Source: Amphiplicatus sp046296195 (GTDB lineage: Bacteria > Pseudomonadota > Alphaproteobacteria > Caulobacterales > Parvularculaceae). From it: 64,000 bases of DNA. The stretch spans positions 1 to 64,000 of the forward strand of contig JBKBLR010000009.1 in the NCBI GenBank assembly GCA_046296195.1, read 5' to 3'. Shown piece after piece: positions 55,301-63,981 of the stretch. The position numbers and the translations under genes were made by a program. Below the pieces are notes generated by a model that made no database searches, was not told the DNA's origin, and worked only from the letters and a program-made list of their open reading frames with translations. How positions within the stretch are numbered: the stretch's first letter is position 1; each line of letters opens with the position of its first letter.

Positions 55301-56926
55301 GGCGGCCAGCTGCCGGGCTTCAAGGTCACCGAGTTCATCGCGCGCATGCGCCACGCGACGCCCGGCGTCACGCTGATCTCGCCGCCGCCGCATCATGACA
55401 TCTATTCGATCGAAGATCTCGCCCAGCTCATCTATGACCTGAAGCAGATCAATCCGGTCGCGCGCGTCTGCGTGAAACTCGTCTCGGCGGGCGGCATCGG
55501 CGCGATCGCAGCCGGCGTCGCCAAGGCGAAGGCCGACGTCATCCTCATCTCCGGCCATGTCGGCGGCACGGGCGCGAGCCCGCTCACCTCGATCAAGTTC
55601 GCCGGCGGCCCGTGGGAGCTCGGGGTCGCGGAAGCCCACCAGGTGCTGACGCTCAACGATCTGCGCGGACAGGTGACGCTGCGGACCGACGGCGGCATCC
55701 GCACCGGGCGCGACATCGTCATCGCGGCGATGCTCGGCGCGGAGGAGTTCGGCGTCGGCGCCATGGCGCTCGTCGCGCTCGGTTGCCTGATGGTGCGCCA
55801 GTGCCATTCGAACACCTGCCCGGTCGGCATCACGACGCAGGATGAAAAGCTGCGGAAGCGGTTCACCGGCGCGCCGGAGCATGTCGTGCGGCTGATGACC
55901 TTCCTCGCCGAGGACGTGCGCCGGCATCTGGCGCGGCTCGGCGCCCGCTCGCTCGCCGACATCGTCGGGCGCACGGACCTGCTGGCGCAGGTCTCGCGCG
56001 GGTCTGCCGATCTCGACGATCTCGACCTCAATCCGATCCTCGTGCGTCTCGATCCTGACGCCCAGCCGCCCGCCGCCGAGCCGCGCCCGCGCATCGAAGT
56101 CGAGCCGACGCTCGACCAGCGCCTGCGGCCGCGCCTGTCGCCCTTCTTCATCCGCGGCGAGCGCCAGGTCATCGAGGCCGAGGTGCGCAACACCGATCGC
56201 ACGATCGGCGCGCGGCTGTCCTCGGAAATCGTCCGCACCATGAAGGATCGCCGGCTGGATGAGGATCATCTGACGCTGCGACTTTCAGGATCGGCGGGGC
56301 AGTCGTTCGGCGCCTTCGCAACGCGCGGGATGAAGATCGTCGTCGACGGCGACGCCAATGATTATGTCGGCAAGGGCCTTTCGGGCGCCGTCGTGGTCGT
56401 GAAGGGCGCGGGCCGCGCCGGCGACGCCGTCATCGGCAACACCTGCCTTTACGGCGCGACCTCGGGCGCGCTGTTCGCCGCGGGCCGCGCTGGCGGGCGC
56501 TTCGCCGTCAGGAACTCCGGCGCGCTCGCCGTCGTCGAGGGGTGTCTCGCCAATGGCTGCGAATACATGACCGGCGGCGCGGTCGTCATCCTCGGTCCCG
56601 TCGGGTTCAATTTCGGCGCCGGCATGACCGGCGGGGAAGCCTTCGTCTACGATCCGGAAAGCGCCTTCGAACGCTTCGCCAACAAGGATACCATTCTCAT
56701 CGGCGGCGCCGATGACGAAGCGGCGCGCCGCCTGAAGGCGCTCATCGAACGCCACCTTGCCGAAACGTCGTCGCCGGTCGCGCGGCGGATTCTCGACGAT
56801 TGGCCGCTGGCGCGCTTCCAGTTCCGGCATGTGATCGCCAAGGAAGCGGCCGCGCAGCGCGCCGAGCAGGAACGCCTGAAGCGGGTCGAGGACGCCGCCA
56901 AGGGGCGGATGCTGGCTCAGGCCTAG
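52394..56926 (+). CDS. gltB: Glutamate synthase large subunit
   Basis: A 1510-residue enzyme that makes glutamate from glutamine and 2-oxoglutarate. The catalytic Cys is C30 in HDACGVG, exposed after removal of a 29-residue propeptide. The central and FMN domains follow (GGHVGG-like SGHVGGTGASPLTS), the [3Fe-4S] cysteines are in CLMVRQCHSNTC, and a beta-helix glycine-rich domain ends the protein. Length is normal. It supplies glutamate for the proline and branched-chain genes nearby. Confidence 0.96.
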   Translation: MSDPVETYQRRRAALAAAGAYDPTSEHDACGVGLVAAIDGAPRRDIVEMAIAALKAVWHRGAVAADGKTGDGAGLLVAIPQAFFRAQVERMGRTPLARDLCAGMIFLPRTNLAAQDACRAIVEAEIIRDGFNVYGWRQAPVDPSRLGLRAGLVRPEIEQILFCDLKDRKTDELERALYLIRRRIEKRARDAGRQEFYVASLSARSIIYKGMFLAEEIDRFYPDLRDPDFVSSIAIFHQRYSTNTFPEWRLAQPFRMLAHNGEINTLKGNINWMRSHEIRMASAVFGAAQDQVKPVIQPGSSDSAALDQAFELIVRAGRSGPMAKTLLIPEAWEKQAGVMKEEWRALYAYSNAVMEPWDGPAAICAFDGRWALAGVDRNGLRPLRYALTEDGVIAVGSETGMCPLGERKVVKRGALEPGRMIALDMEERRFYEQDEILDLLAAKHPYRDWLRNVVELEPEIGPGPEERLYPGPALAARQRAAGWSLEDLDLVLRPMAATGKEAVGSMGDDTPIAVLSDEYRPLSHYFRQNFSQVTNPPIDPLREDGVMSLTTRFKNLGNILASDETQTDVFALASPVLTNGMYLRLRALLDQKIVEIDCLYEAGEARGDGLALKRALDRIRAEAEQALQDGAGIIILTDERQDAARVPMPMILAAGGVHAHLTDIGRRTFCSIIVRSAECMDAHYAAVLVGAGATAVSPYLAFESVAAAHETGQLGALTLGQCVYNYKCALEAGLLKIISKMGISVISSYRGGCNFEALGLSRALVEEFFPGVPSRISGIGLAGIEKRARALHARAWRGEATLPVGGFYRQRARGERHILEARIVADLQKAVRENDAEAFARYAEALDGARPAQVRDLLEPRALAEPLDPSDVEPAPAIIRRFLTPGMSLGSLSPEAHGALNIAMNRLGARSVSGEGGEDPDRYEPLANGDSMNSRVKQVASGRFGVTAEYLNQCTELEIKIAQGAKPGEGGQLPGFKVTEFIARMRHATPGVTLISPPPHHDIYSIEDLAQLIYDLKQINPVARVCVKLVSAGGIGAIAAGVAKAKADVILISGHVGGTGASPLTSIKFAGGPWELGVAEAHQVLTLNDLRGQVTLRTDGGIRTGRDIVIAAMLGAEEFGVGAMALVALGCLMVRQCHSNTCPVGITTQDEKLRKRFTGAPEHVVRLMTFLAEDVRRHLARLGARSLADIVGRTDLLAQVSRGSADLDDLDLNPILVRLDPDAQPPAAEPRPRIEVEPTLDQRLRPRLSPFFIRGERQVIEAEVRNTDRTIGARLSSEIVRTMKDRRLDEDHLTLRLSGSAGQSFGAFATRGMKIVVDGDANDYVGKGLSGAVVVVKGAGRAGDAVIGNTCLYGATSGALFAAGRAGGRFAVRNSGALAVVEGCLANGCEYMTGGAVVILGPVGFNFGAGMTGGEAFVYDPESAFERFANKDTILIGGADDEAARRLKALIERHLAETSSPVARRILDDWPLARFQFRHVIAKEAAAQRAEQERLKRVEDAAKGRMLAQA

Positions 56927-56997
56927 CCGCGCCCGCCCCTTGCTATTCCCGTGGCGCGTCGGCGCGACGTAGGTTAGGGTCTGCGAAGCGTTCGGTC

Positions 56998-57543
56998 ATG
57001 TTCTCCATTAAGCACCGGCTTTTCGCGGCCGGCTTTGTCCTTGTCAGCGTCGTCTCGCGAGCGCGCGCGAGCGATGAGGACTGGGACAAGGCGGGCACGG
57101 TCGTGCGCTGGACGCTCGTCGGCGCCGCGCTCGCAGTTCCCGCCGCGAAGGGCGATTGGGACGGCGGCCTGCAAGCCTTGGGGAGCGTCGGCGCCGCGAC
57201 GCTGGCGACGACGGGCCTCAAGGAAGCCTTTCCGAAGACCCGGCCGGATGGAAGCGACAATCGCAGCTTTCCTTCGGGGCACACCTCGACCGCCTTCGCC
57301 GCGGCGGCGACCTTGACCAATCGCTATGGCTGGAAGATCGGCCTGCCCGCGCATGCGGCCGCCGCCTTTGTCGGCGCCTCGCGCATCGAGGCGGAGAAGC
57401 ACGATATTGTCGACGTGCTGGCGGGCGCGGCGACCGGCAGCCTTGGCGGGTTTCTCATCACCCGGAAGTTTGATGATGAGGTCGTCATCATTCCGTGGGC
57501 GGACGGCGACGGCGCCGGCCTGCTCATCGCCGGACGCTTTTAG
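56998..57543 (+). CDS. Exported PAP2-family phosphatase
   Basis: A 181-residue protein with a signal peptide (ending SRARA-SD). The PAP2 phosphatase motifs are KEAFPKTRP, PSGHTSTAF and SRIEAEKHDIVDVL, containing the catalytic His residues. Only short hydrophobic parts remain, so it may be periplasmic rather than polytopic. The substrate could be lipid phosphates or undecaprenyl diphosphate. Its 3' end overlaps the convergent DUF5694 gene by 20 bases. Confidence 0.87.
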   Translation: MFSIKHRLFAAGFVLVSVVSRARASDEDWDKAGTVVRWTLVGAALAVPAAKGDWDGGLQALGSVGAATLATTGLKEAFPKTRPDGSDNRSFPSGHTSTAFAAAATLTNRYGWKIGLPAHAAAAFVGASRIEAEKHDIVDVLAGAATGSLGGFLITRKFDDEVVIIPWADGDGAGLLIAGRF

Positions 57544-58381
57544 GCTGCGCCCGGCCCGCCTTGAGGTCATCAACGGGATCGGCGCGTTCGAATCCGGGCG
57601 TATTCCGGGCGAGGTGCTCGAGCCAGTGCTTGTGGCCGGCGCCGTAGACGATGATGATGCGGTCGCCGGGCCTGGCGACGTCGGCGATCTTCGCAAAGAT
57701 CTTGGCGTTGCGCATGAACCAGTAGGCGTTGAGCTCCGCGCCCGGCTGCCGTTCGCCGGCGTCGTATTTCAGGAGCTCATAGTAGAATTCCGCTGAGGAC
57801 ATCGGGCCGCTGTTCGCCTCGGCGAGCGCCTCGCGCATCGGCAGCGCCGCCAGCCGCTTGGTCTGCGCGCCGACAAGGGTCTGCACCCTCGCCATCATGG
57901 CGCCGAACGCCTCCCCTTCTCCGCTTGCGTCGGCGTGCTCCATAACCGCGCCGAAGGGGAAATAGTCGGGCTCGCCCTCCGCCGGCTGTTCGTCGACGCC
58001 ATAGACTCGGCTGACGCCCGCCTTTGCGGCCAGCCGATAGGCGATCTGCACGCGTTCGTCGGCGTTGGTCGCAAGGTCCGCGGGCGTGAAGGCGGCAAAG
58101 CCCGGGTCGGCGTAGTCCGGCGCCGGCGTGACGCGCTCAACGACGATGGCGGTCGGCTTGAACGCTGCGAGCGCGGCCGTCGCCTCGTCGAGTTCGCGCT
58201 GGCGCTTCGGCGTCAGGGGGCTGTCGGTCGTCGCTGATATCAGGTCGGCTTCCGAACCGCCGAAGTGCCAGGTCCCGAGCACCATCACCTTGACAGCGGC
58301 GGTGTTGCCGGCCGGCGACGGTGCGGGCGCGGTGGCGCAGGCGGCAAGCGCCAGCACGGCGGCGATGGCGATCGGATTCAT
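57524..58381 (-). CDS. DUF5694 lipoprotein
   Basis: A 285-residue protein with a lipobox (ALAAC, Cys at 15). The domain starts KVMVLGTWHFGG and resembles TraB/GumN-like proteins, with VVERVTP and a C-terminal VYGAGHKHWLEHLA that supplies conserved His residues. Function unknown; a metal-dependent hydrolase is possible. It converges on the PAP2 gene and precedes no close partner. Confidence 0.83.
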   Translation of the reverse strand: MNPIAIAAVLALAACATAPAPSPAGNTAAVKVMVLGTWHFGGSEADLISATTDSPLTPKRQRELDEATAALAAFKPTAIVVERVTPAPDYADPGFAAFTPADLATNADERVQIAYRLAAKAGVSRVYGVDEQPAEGEPDYFPFGAVMEHADASGEGEAFGAMMARVQTLVGAQTKRLAALPMREALAEANSGPMSSAEFYYELLKYDAGERQPGAELNAYWFMRNAKIFAKIADVARPGDRIIIVYGAGHKHWLEHLARNTPGFERADPVDDLKAGRAQPKSVRR

Positions 58382-58466
58382 GGGGCCCTCCTCGGTTCAA
58401 GGCCGCGTAGACCCCGACCGTCCGGCCCGCGAGCGACCTGCGATGAAGCGTGCCTTTGCCGCGCCG

Positions 58467-60323
58467 TCAGGATTTTTCAGCGGCGATCCATTCCCGGACT
58501 GACCGCTCAAGAACGGGCAGCGGCACGGCGCCGTCCTTCAGCACGAGATCGTGGAAGGCGCGGATGTCGAACTTCGTCCCCAGCGCCGTCTCGGCCTCTT
58601 TCCGCAGCGCCTGGATCTTCAGCATGCCCATCTTGTAGCCGAGCGCCTGGCCCGGCCAGACCGCGAAGCGCTCGATCTCGGATTCGACTTCGAGCGGATG
58701 GGCGCCTTCGGTCGCCGCCATGTATTCGATCGCCTGTTCGCGGCTCCAGCGCTTGGCGTGCATCCCCGTGTCGACGACGAGGCGGATCGCCCGGTGCAGC
58801 TCGTCCTGCAGGCGGCCGAGATTCCCGAAGGGATCGCCGTCGTAAAGGCCCATCTCCGCCGCGAGCGCTTCGGAATAGAGCGCCCAGCCTTCGCCGAAGG
58901 CGTTGGAATAGAGAACGGACAGAATCAGCGGCTGGTACTGCCCCAGCGAGATCGCCGTCTGGAAATGATGCCCTGGAACCGCCTCATGATAGGTGAGCGT
59001 CGGCACGGCGTATTTCGGCCAGATCGCCGTGTCGCGCAGGTTGATCCAGTAAATGCCGGGGCGCGAGCCGTCGAGCGCCGGACTGTCATAATAGCCGCCC
59101 GGCGCGCTCGCCTCGCTGAACGCCGGCACGGCGCGCACCTCGACCGCATAGTTCGGCAGCGTTCTAAACCATTTGGGCGCGAGCGCGTCGACGGCGGCGA
59201 GCTGCGCGGCGACGTCCTTCAGGATCCGCGCTTTGCCTTCCTCCGTGTTCGGATAGAAAAAGCGCGGCTCGACCGAAAGCTTGCGCATGCGCTCGCCGAC
59301 GGGTCCTTCGCGATATCCCTGCGCCTTCAGGATGGCGTCCATTTCGCCCAGTATGCGGTCGACTTCCCGCAGGCCGATCTGGTGAATTTCCTCCGCCGTC
59401 AGATCAGTGTCGGTCATCTGGCGGATGAGCGCGGCGTAAAGCGCCTCTCCCTGCGCGAGACGCCAGACGCCGGCGTCATGCGCCGCCTTGGGGCGCAAGG
59501 CGTCAAGGGCGGCGATCGCGCGCGCGCTGGCGGGATAGATTTCATTCCCGACGATCGCGCTTGCGCGCGACGCAAACGCCGCCGCGTCGGCGAGGCCGGC
59601 CTCGTCGAGCTTTTTTGCAAAGCTCGACGCCAGCACGTTGCCGGCCGGCGCCGCCGCAGCGAAGGCCGTAAAGACAGCGCGCGTCTTGTCGATGACGAAG
59701 TCCGGCGGAACGACTCCTTCGTCGGCGTCCGCCATCAGCTTCGCGGTCGCGCCGTCAATCATCTTTGCATAGGCCGACAGGCGCTCAAGATAGGCTTCGG
59801 CGTCGGCGGCGGAGGCGATTTGCTGCTGCGCTTCAAGAATGCCGGGGATCGACACCGCGACGCCGCCGTTCTGCCACAGCGCGTAGGGCGTGAACCACAC
59901 GCCATATTCGCCAAGAAACGACCCATAGGGAACGAGTTTCGCCGGGGCGAGCGCGGCGCCGAGCAGGGTGAGGATGGTTTCCCGCTGCAGCGCGCGCGTG
60001 CGGTCGAGCCCTGCGGGCGCGACGGCGGCGAGGCGGTCATGCTCTGCTTGCAGCCGCGCGCGCCGCGCCGCGTCGCCCGCTGGCGTCCGATCGGAAAGCC
60101 GCGCCGCCGCGCCCGACGCAAGATCGGCCGGCGCGCCGACATAGGTCGCCATTTCCGGCATCGCGTCGAAATAGGCGCGGGTGAGCGCCTTCACCGCCTC
60201 ATCGAAGGCGGCGGCTGCGGCGGGCGCCTCGACGGCCGCCGGCTGCGGCGCTTCGGCGGGCTTTTTCCCGCAGGACCACAAGGCAAGAAGGGCGGCGGCG
60301 GCGAGCCAGTTTTTCGAGCTCAT
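58467..60323 (-). CDS. DUF885 family lipoprotein, putative metallopeptidase
   Basis: A 618-residue DUF885 protein. The lipobox LALWSC follows a short hydrophobic start. The HExxH-like site is in TLTYHEAVPGHHFQTAI and a distal GEGWALYSEALAAEMG supplies the third ligand Glu, as in M3/M32-like gluzincins. GGGAG lies six bases before the ATG at 60323; upstream in-frame starts lack this. Probably an envelope peptidase, like the M49-like lipoprotein at 13103. Confidence 0.87.
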   Translation of the reverse strand: MSSKNWLAAAALLALWSCGKKPAEAPQPAAVEAPAAAAAFDEAVKALTRAYFDAMPEMATYVGAPADLASGAAARLSDRTPAGDAARRARLQAEHDRLAAVAPAGLDRTRALQRETILTLLGAALAPAKLVPYGSFLGEYGVWFTPYALWQNGGVAVSIPGILEAQQQIASAADAEAYLERLSAYAKMIDGATAKLMADADEGVVPPDFVIDKTRAVFTAFAAAAPAGNVLASSFAKKLDEAGLADAAAFASRASAIVGNEIYPASARAIAALDALRPKAAHDAGVWRLAQGEALYAALIRQMTDTDLTAEEIHQIGLREVDRILGEMDAILKAQGYREGPVGERMRKLSVEPRFFYPNTEEGKARILKDVAAQLAAVDALAPKWFRTLPNYAVEVRAVPAFSEASAPGGYYDSPALDGSRPGIYWINLRDTAIWPKYAVPTLTYHEAVPGHHFQTAISLGQYQPLILSVLYSNAFGEGWALYSEALAAEMGLYDGDPFGNLGRLQDELHRAIRLVVDTGMHAKRWSREQAIEYMAATEGAHPLEVESEIERFAVWPGQALGYKMGMLKIQALRKEAETALGTKFDIRAFHDLVLKDGAVPLPVLERSVREWIAAEKS

Positions 60324-60377
60324 GAGCATCTCCCGGAAGGCTGGCATTAATGGGCCATTTCCGCCGGCGCGCCAATG

Positions 60378-60405
60378 AAAAACCCCGCCGGCGCCGCCGG
60401 CGGGG
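60378..60405 (-). terminator. Rho-independent terminator of pnp
   Basis: CCCCGCCGGC and GCCGGCGGGG (arms 60396-60405 and 60383-60392) form ten pairs with a GGC loop, then UUUUU (60382-60378) on the minus strand, 28 bases after the pnp stop. Confidence 0.9.
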
Positions 60406-60432
60406 TCCTGTCGTTTCCAGTGACGGCGAAGA

Positions 60433-62574
60433 CTATTCCTCTTCGCCCTTCTTCGGCTTCTCCGCCTGCGGAATCTCCTTGCCGGTCTTCTGATCGACGA
60501 CCTTCATCGACAGGCGGACCTTGCCGCGGTCGTCGAAGCCCAGAAGCTTCACATAGACCTCATCGCCTTCCTTGACGACGTCGGTGACCTTCTCGGTGCG
60601 CTGCTGCGAGAGCTGCGAAACGTGGACGAGGCCGTCGCGCGCGCCGAAGAAATTGACGAAGGCGCCGAAGTCCATCGTCTTGACGACCTTGCCCTTGTAG
60701 ATCTCGCCGACTTCGGGCTCGGCGACGATCGAGTGAATCCATTTGTAGGCGGCGTCGATCTGCGCCTTGTCGTTGGAAGCGATCTTGATGAGCCCCTCAT
60801 CGTCGATGTTGATCTTCGCGCCCGTCTTCTCGACGATCTCGCGGATCACTTTGCCGCCGGTGCCGATCACTTCGCGGATCTTGTCTTTCGGGATCTGCAT
60901 GGTCTCGATGCGCGGCGCGAACTCGCCGAGTTCGGCGCGGCTCGCGGTGATCGCCTTCGCCATTTCGCCGAGGATGTGCCGGCGGCCGTCCTTCGCCTGG
61001 GCGAGCGCGACCTTCATGATCTCCTCGGTGATGCCGGCGATCTTGATGTCCATCTGCAGCGAGGTGACGCCCTGATCGGTGCCGGCGACCTTGAAGTCCA
61101 TGTCGCCGAGATGGTCCTCGTCGCCGAGAATGTCCGAGAGGACCGCAAAGCGCTCGCCCTCGAGGATGAGGCCCATCGCGATGCCGGCGACCGGCCGCTT
61201 GATCGGAATGCCGGCGTCCATCATGGCGAGCGATGATCCGCACACGGTCGCCATGGAGGAGGAGCCGTTCGACTCGGTGATCTCCGAGACGAGGCGGATG
61301 ACGTAGGGGAACTCCTCCTGCGACGGCAGGACGGCCTTCAGCGCGCGCCAGGCGAGCTTGCCGTGGCCGATCTCGCGCCGGCCGGCGCCGCCCATGCGGC
61401 CGGTTTCGCCGACGGAGTAGGGCGGAAAGTTGTAGTGCAGGAGGAACGTCTCTTTGTATGTTCCCTCAAGCGCATCGATATATTGCTCGTCCTCGCCGGT
61501 GCCGAGCGTCGCGACGACGAGCGCCTGCGTCTCCCCGCGCGTGAAGAGGGCCGAGCCGTGGGTGCGCGGCAGCACGCCGACCTCCGAAACGATCGGCCGG
61601 ATTGTCTTGGTGTCGCGGCCGTCGATCCGGAAACCAGTGTCGAGGATGCCGTTGCGCACGATGTCGGCCTCGATCTCCTTGAACAGCGCGGCGACGGTGT
61701 TTTTCGACGGCGCGGCGTCATCGCCCTCCTTGCAGAATTCGGCGACGGCCTTGTCCTTCGCCGCGCCGATCGCCTCATAGCGCGCCTGCTTCCTGGTCTC
61801 GCGATAGGCGGCGCGCAGGTCCGCCTCGACGAGCGCGCGGATCTTCGCCGGAAGATCGCCGTGATCGGCCTCTTTCACTTCCCACGGATCCTTCGCGCAG
61901 GTCTCGGCGAAGTCGATGATGAAGTTGATCGCCTTCTTGGCCGCTTCATGGCCGAAGACGACGGCGCCGAGCATCACCTCTTCCGAAAGCTCCTTGGCTT
62001 CCGATTCGACCATCATCACGGCGTCGGCGGCGCCGGCCATGACGAGATCGAGCTTTGAATTCGGCATCTGGTCGAGCGTCGGATTGAGGACGTACTGGCC
62101 GTCGACATAGCCGACGCGCGCCGCGCCGATCGGCCCGAGGAACGGGATGCCGGAGATCGTCAGCGCTGCCGACGTCGCGATCATCGCGACGATGTCGGGA
62201 TCGTTCTCAAGGTCGTGGCTGATGACGGTGGCGATGATCTGGACTTCGTTCTTGAAGCCTTTCGCGAACAGCGGGCGGATCGGCCGGTCGATGAGGCGCG
62301 AGGTCAGCGTCTCCTTTTCGGTCGGGCGACCTTCGCGCTTGAAATAACCGCCCGGGATGCGCCCCGCAGCGAAGGCTTTTTCCTGATAATGGACGGTCAA
62401 GGGGAAGAAATCGAACTTCGGGTCCGCCTGCTTGGCGGCGACGACGGTCGCAAGGACGGTCGTCTCGCCATAGGTCGCGAGCACCGCGCCGTCGGCCTGA
62501 CGCGCCATGCGCCCCGTCTCGAGCGTCAGCGTGCGTCCGCCCCACTCGATCGATTTTCTGGTGATTTCAAACAT
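60433..62574 (-). CDS. pnp: Polyribonucleotide nucleotidyltransferase (PNPase)
   Basis: A 713-residue 3'-5' phosphorolytic exoribonuclease. Two RNase PH domains with a helical linker are followed by KH (about 555-610, VIGTGGKVIREI) and S1 (about 620-690, GEIYKGKVVKTMDFGAFVNF). The end is Lys/Glu rich (KPKKGEEE), where RNase E may bind. An AG-rich site (AAGAAGAAAG) precedes the ATG. A strong terminator follows the stop. Confidence 0.97.
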   Translation of the reverse strand: MFEITRKSIEWGGRTLTLETGRMARQADGAVLATYGETTVLATVVAAKQADPKFDFFPLTVHYQEKAFAAGRIPGGYFKREGRPTEKETLTSRLIDRPIRPLFAKGFKNEVQIIATVISHDLENDPDIVAMIATSAALTISGIPFLGPIGAARVGYVDGQYVLNPTLDQMPNSKLDLVMAGAADAVMMVESEAKELSEEVMLGAVVFGHEAAKKAINFIIDFAETCAKDPWEVKEADHGDLPAKIRALVEADLRAAYRETRKQARYEAIGAAKDKAVAEFCKEGDDAAPSKNTVAALFKEIEADIVRNGILDTGFRIDGRDTKTIRPIVSEVGVLPRTHGSALFTRGETQALVVATLGTGEDEQYIDALEGTYKETFLLHYNFPPYSVGETGRMGGAGRREIGHGKLAWRALKAVLPSQEEFPYVIRLVSEITESNGSSSMATVCGSSLAMMDAGIPIKRPVAGIAMGLILEGERFAVLSDILGDEDHLGDMDFKVAGTDQGVTSLQMDIKIAGITEEIMKVALAQAKDGRRHILGEMAKAITASRAELGEFAPRIETMQIPKDKIREVIGTGGKVIREIVEKTGAKINIDDEGLIKIASNDKAQIDAAYKWIHSIVAEPEVGEIYKGKVVKTMDFGAFVNFFGARDGLVHVSQLSQQRTEKVTDVVKEGDEVYVKLLGFDDRGKVRLSMKVVDQKTGKEIPQAEKPKKGEEE

Positions 62575-62645
62575 GTCTTTCTTCTTCTTTCGGTTCGCCC
62601 CGCGCCGGATTGCGCGCGGCTTGGTCTTCTGGTCGTTGAGGTTGA

Positions 62646-63407
62646 TTATTTAGGCTGCATCCTGATCGCGCCGTCGAGGCGGATCGTCTCGCCGTTCATC
62701 ATCACGTTGCGGATGATTTCGAGCGCGAGCGAGGCGTATTCTTCGGGTTTGCCGAGACGCTTCGGGAAGGGAACCATGGCGGCGAGCGCGTCCTGAACCT
62801 TCTGGTCCATGCCGGCCATCATCGGCGTCCAGAAGATGCCGGGCGCGATGGTGTTGCAGCGGATGCCCACGTTCATCAGGTCGCGCGCGATCGGGAGCGT
62901 CATGCCGACGACGCCGGCCTTCGACGCCGAATAGGCGGCCTGGCCGATCTGCCCGTCGAAGGCGGCGACCGAAGCGGTGTTGATGATGACGCCGCGCTCG
63001 CCGTCCTCGAGCGGATCGAGCCCCTCCATCTTCGCGGCGACGAGGCGGATGCAGTTGAAGGTGCCGACGAGGTTGATGTCGATGACCCGCTTGTAGCTGT
63101 CGAGCTTGTGCGCGCCGTTCTTGCCGACGGTCTTTTCGCCGATGGCGACGCCGGCGCAGTTGACGAGGATGCGCGGGATCCCGACGGCGGCGACCGCCTT
63201 TTCAAGGCCCGCCGCGACGCTCGCCTCGTCGGCGACGTTCACCTGGCAGAAGACGCCGCCGAGCTTCCTGGCGAGCGCCTCGCCCTTGTCGGCGTTCATG
63301 TCGAAAAGGGCGACCTTGCCGCCGGCGGCGACGATTGCTTCCGCGGTCGCCGCGCCAAGGCCCGAGGCGCCCCCGGTCACGATGGCGGAATGGCCGGAAA
63401 TCTTCAT
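62646..63407 (-). CDS. Short-chain dehydrogenase, 3-hydroxyacyl-CoA dehydrogenase type II-like
   Basis: A 253-residue Rossmann enzyme like mammalian HSD17B10. The cofactor site is TGGASGLGAATAEA, the Asp37-type FDMNADKG favours NAD, and the catalytic set is in NTASVAAF (Ser) and YSASKAG (Tyr, Lys). The PFPKRLGKPEEYASL end is typical of the type. It would oxidise 3-hydroxyacyl-CoA in fatty-acid or isoleucine breakdown. It sits between rpsO and pnp, which are normally adjacent. Confidence 0.9.
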   Translation of the reverse strand: MKISGHSAIVTGGASGLGAATAEAIVAAGGKVALFDMNADKGEALARKLGGVFCQVNVADEASVAAGLEKAVAAVGIPRILVNCAGVAIGEKTVGKNGAHKLDSYKRVIDINLVGTFNCIRLVAAKMEGLDPLEDGERGVIINTASVAAFDGQIGQAAYSASKAGVVGMTLPIARDLMNVGIRCNTIAPGIFWTPMMAGMDQKVQDALAAMVPFPKRLGKPEEYASLALEIIRNVMMNGETIRLDGAIRMQPK

Positions 63408-63450
63408 GGGTTTTGCTCCTTCGGTTCCCCGCCCCTTCCCGAGGAAGAGG

Positions 63451-63475
63451 CCGAGCCGCGCCCATCGCGGCTCGG
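63451..63475 (-). terminator. Hairpin after rpsO
   Basis: CCGAGCCGCG and CGCGGCTCGG (arms 63466-63475 and 63451-63460) form ten pairs with a five-base loop on the minus strand, 48 bases after the rpsO stop. A pyrimidine-rich CCUCUUCCUC follows instead of a U run. It may partly terminate rpsO and allow some read-through to the dehydrogenase and pnp. Confidence 0.6.
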
Positions 63476-63523
63476 GCGGTCATGGGGGCGCCTGTAGTCG
63501 CAAACGCCCTGTTTTCGGCCTGC

Positions 63524-63793
63524 TTAACGGCGCAGGCCCAACCGATCGATCAGCGCCTGATAGCGCTTTTCGTCCGTCCGCTTCACATAGTCGAGAAGCT
63601 GACGGCGCTGCGACACGAGCTTCAAGAGCCCGCGGCGCGAATGGTTGTCTTTCTTGTGATCCTTGAAGTGCTCGGTGAGGTTGGCGATGCGTTCCGACAG
63701 GATCGCCACCTGCACCTCGGGCGAGCCGGTGTCGCCCGCCTTGGTCGCATATTCCTTGATCAGCTTGGCTTTGCGCTCGGCCGTGATCGACAT
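63524..63793 (-). CDS. rpsO: 30S ribosomal protein S15
   Basis: An 89-residue S15 with the normal length. It starts MSITAERKAKLIKEYATKAGDTGSPEVQ and has the LTEHFKDHKKDNHSRRGLL rRNA-binding block. S15 binds 16S rRNA early in assembly and represses its own translation in E. coli. truB, the usual upstream neighbour, is not within the remaining 207 bases. Confidence 0.97.
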   Translation of the reverse strand: MSITAERKAKLIKEYATKAGDTGSPEVQVAILSERIANLTEHFKDHKKDNHSRRGLLKLVSQRRQLLDYVKRTDEKRYQALIDRLGLRR

Positions 63794-63861
63794 GACAGTT
63801 TCTCCGCGGCGTCGGTCATGAAGGCCCAGCCGGGACGCCGTCCAGCAGGGTCAGGGCCGGG

Positions 63862-63890
63862 GCAATAGGGGAAGGACGGGGGAAAGGCAA
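63862..63890 (-). promoter_or_regulatory. Candidate rpsO promoter
   Basis: On the minus strand, TTGCCT (63890-63885), 17 bases, TATTGC (63867-63862). The resulting leader is about 60 bases long. Confidence 0.4.
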
Positions 63891-63961
63891 GCGGGGGCGA
63901 TGGCATGAAGGCCAGATTTGGGCGAAGGTGACCAACAAACCGGGTTGCTGGGGCAATTTCA

Positions 63962-63981
63962 CCGTCAAAGCCCTTTGACGG
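63962..63981. repeat. Palindrome near the window end
   Basis: CCGTCAAAG and CTTTGACGG are perfect inverted repeats two bases apart (63962-63970 and 63973-63981). It may be the terminator of a gene outside the window; no U run is visible on either side. Confidence 0.35.

Noticed and set aside
52364..56269. A 1301-codon minus-strand open frame opposite gltB
   Set aside because: It mirrors gltB codon structure in high-GC DNA. The product is Arg/Asp/Ala-rich with no family features, while the plus strand encodes a complete GltB.
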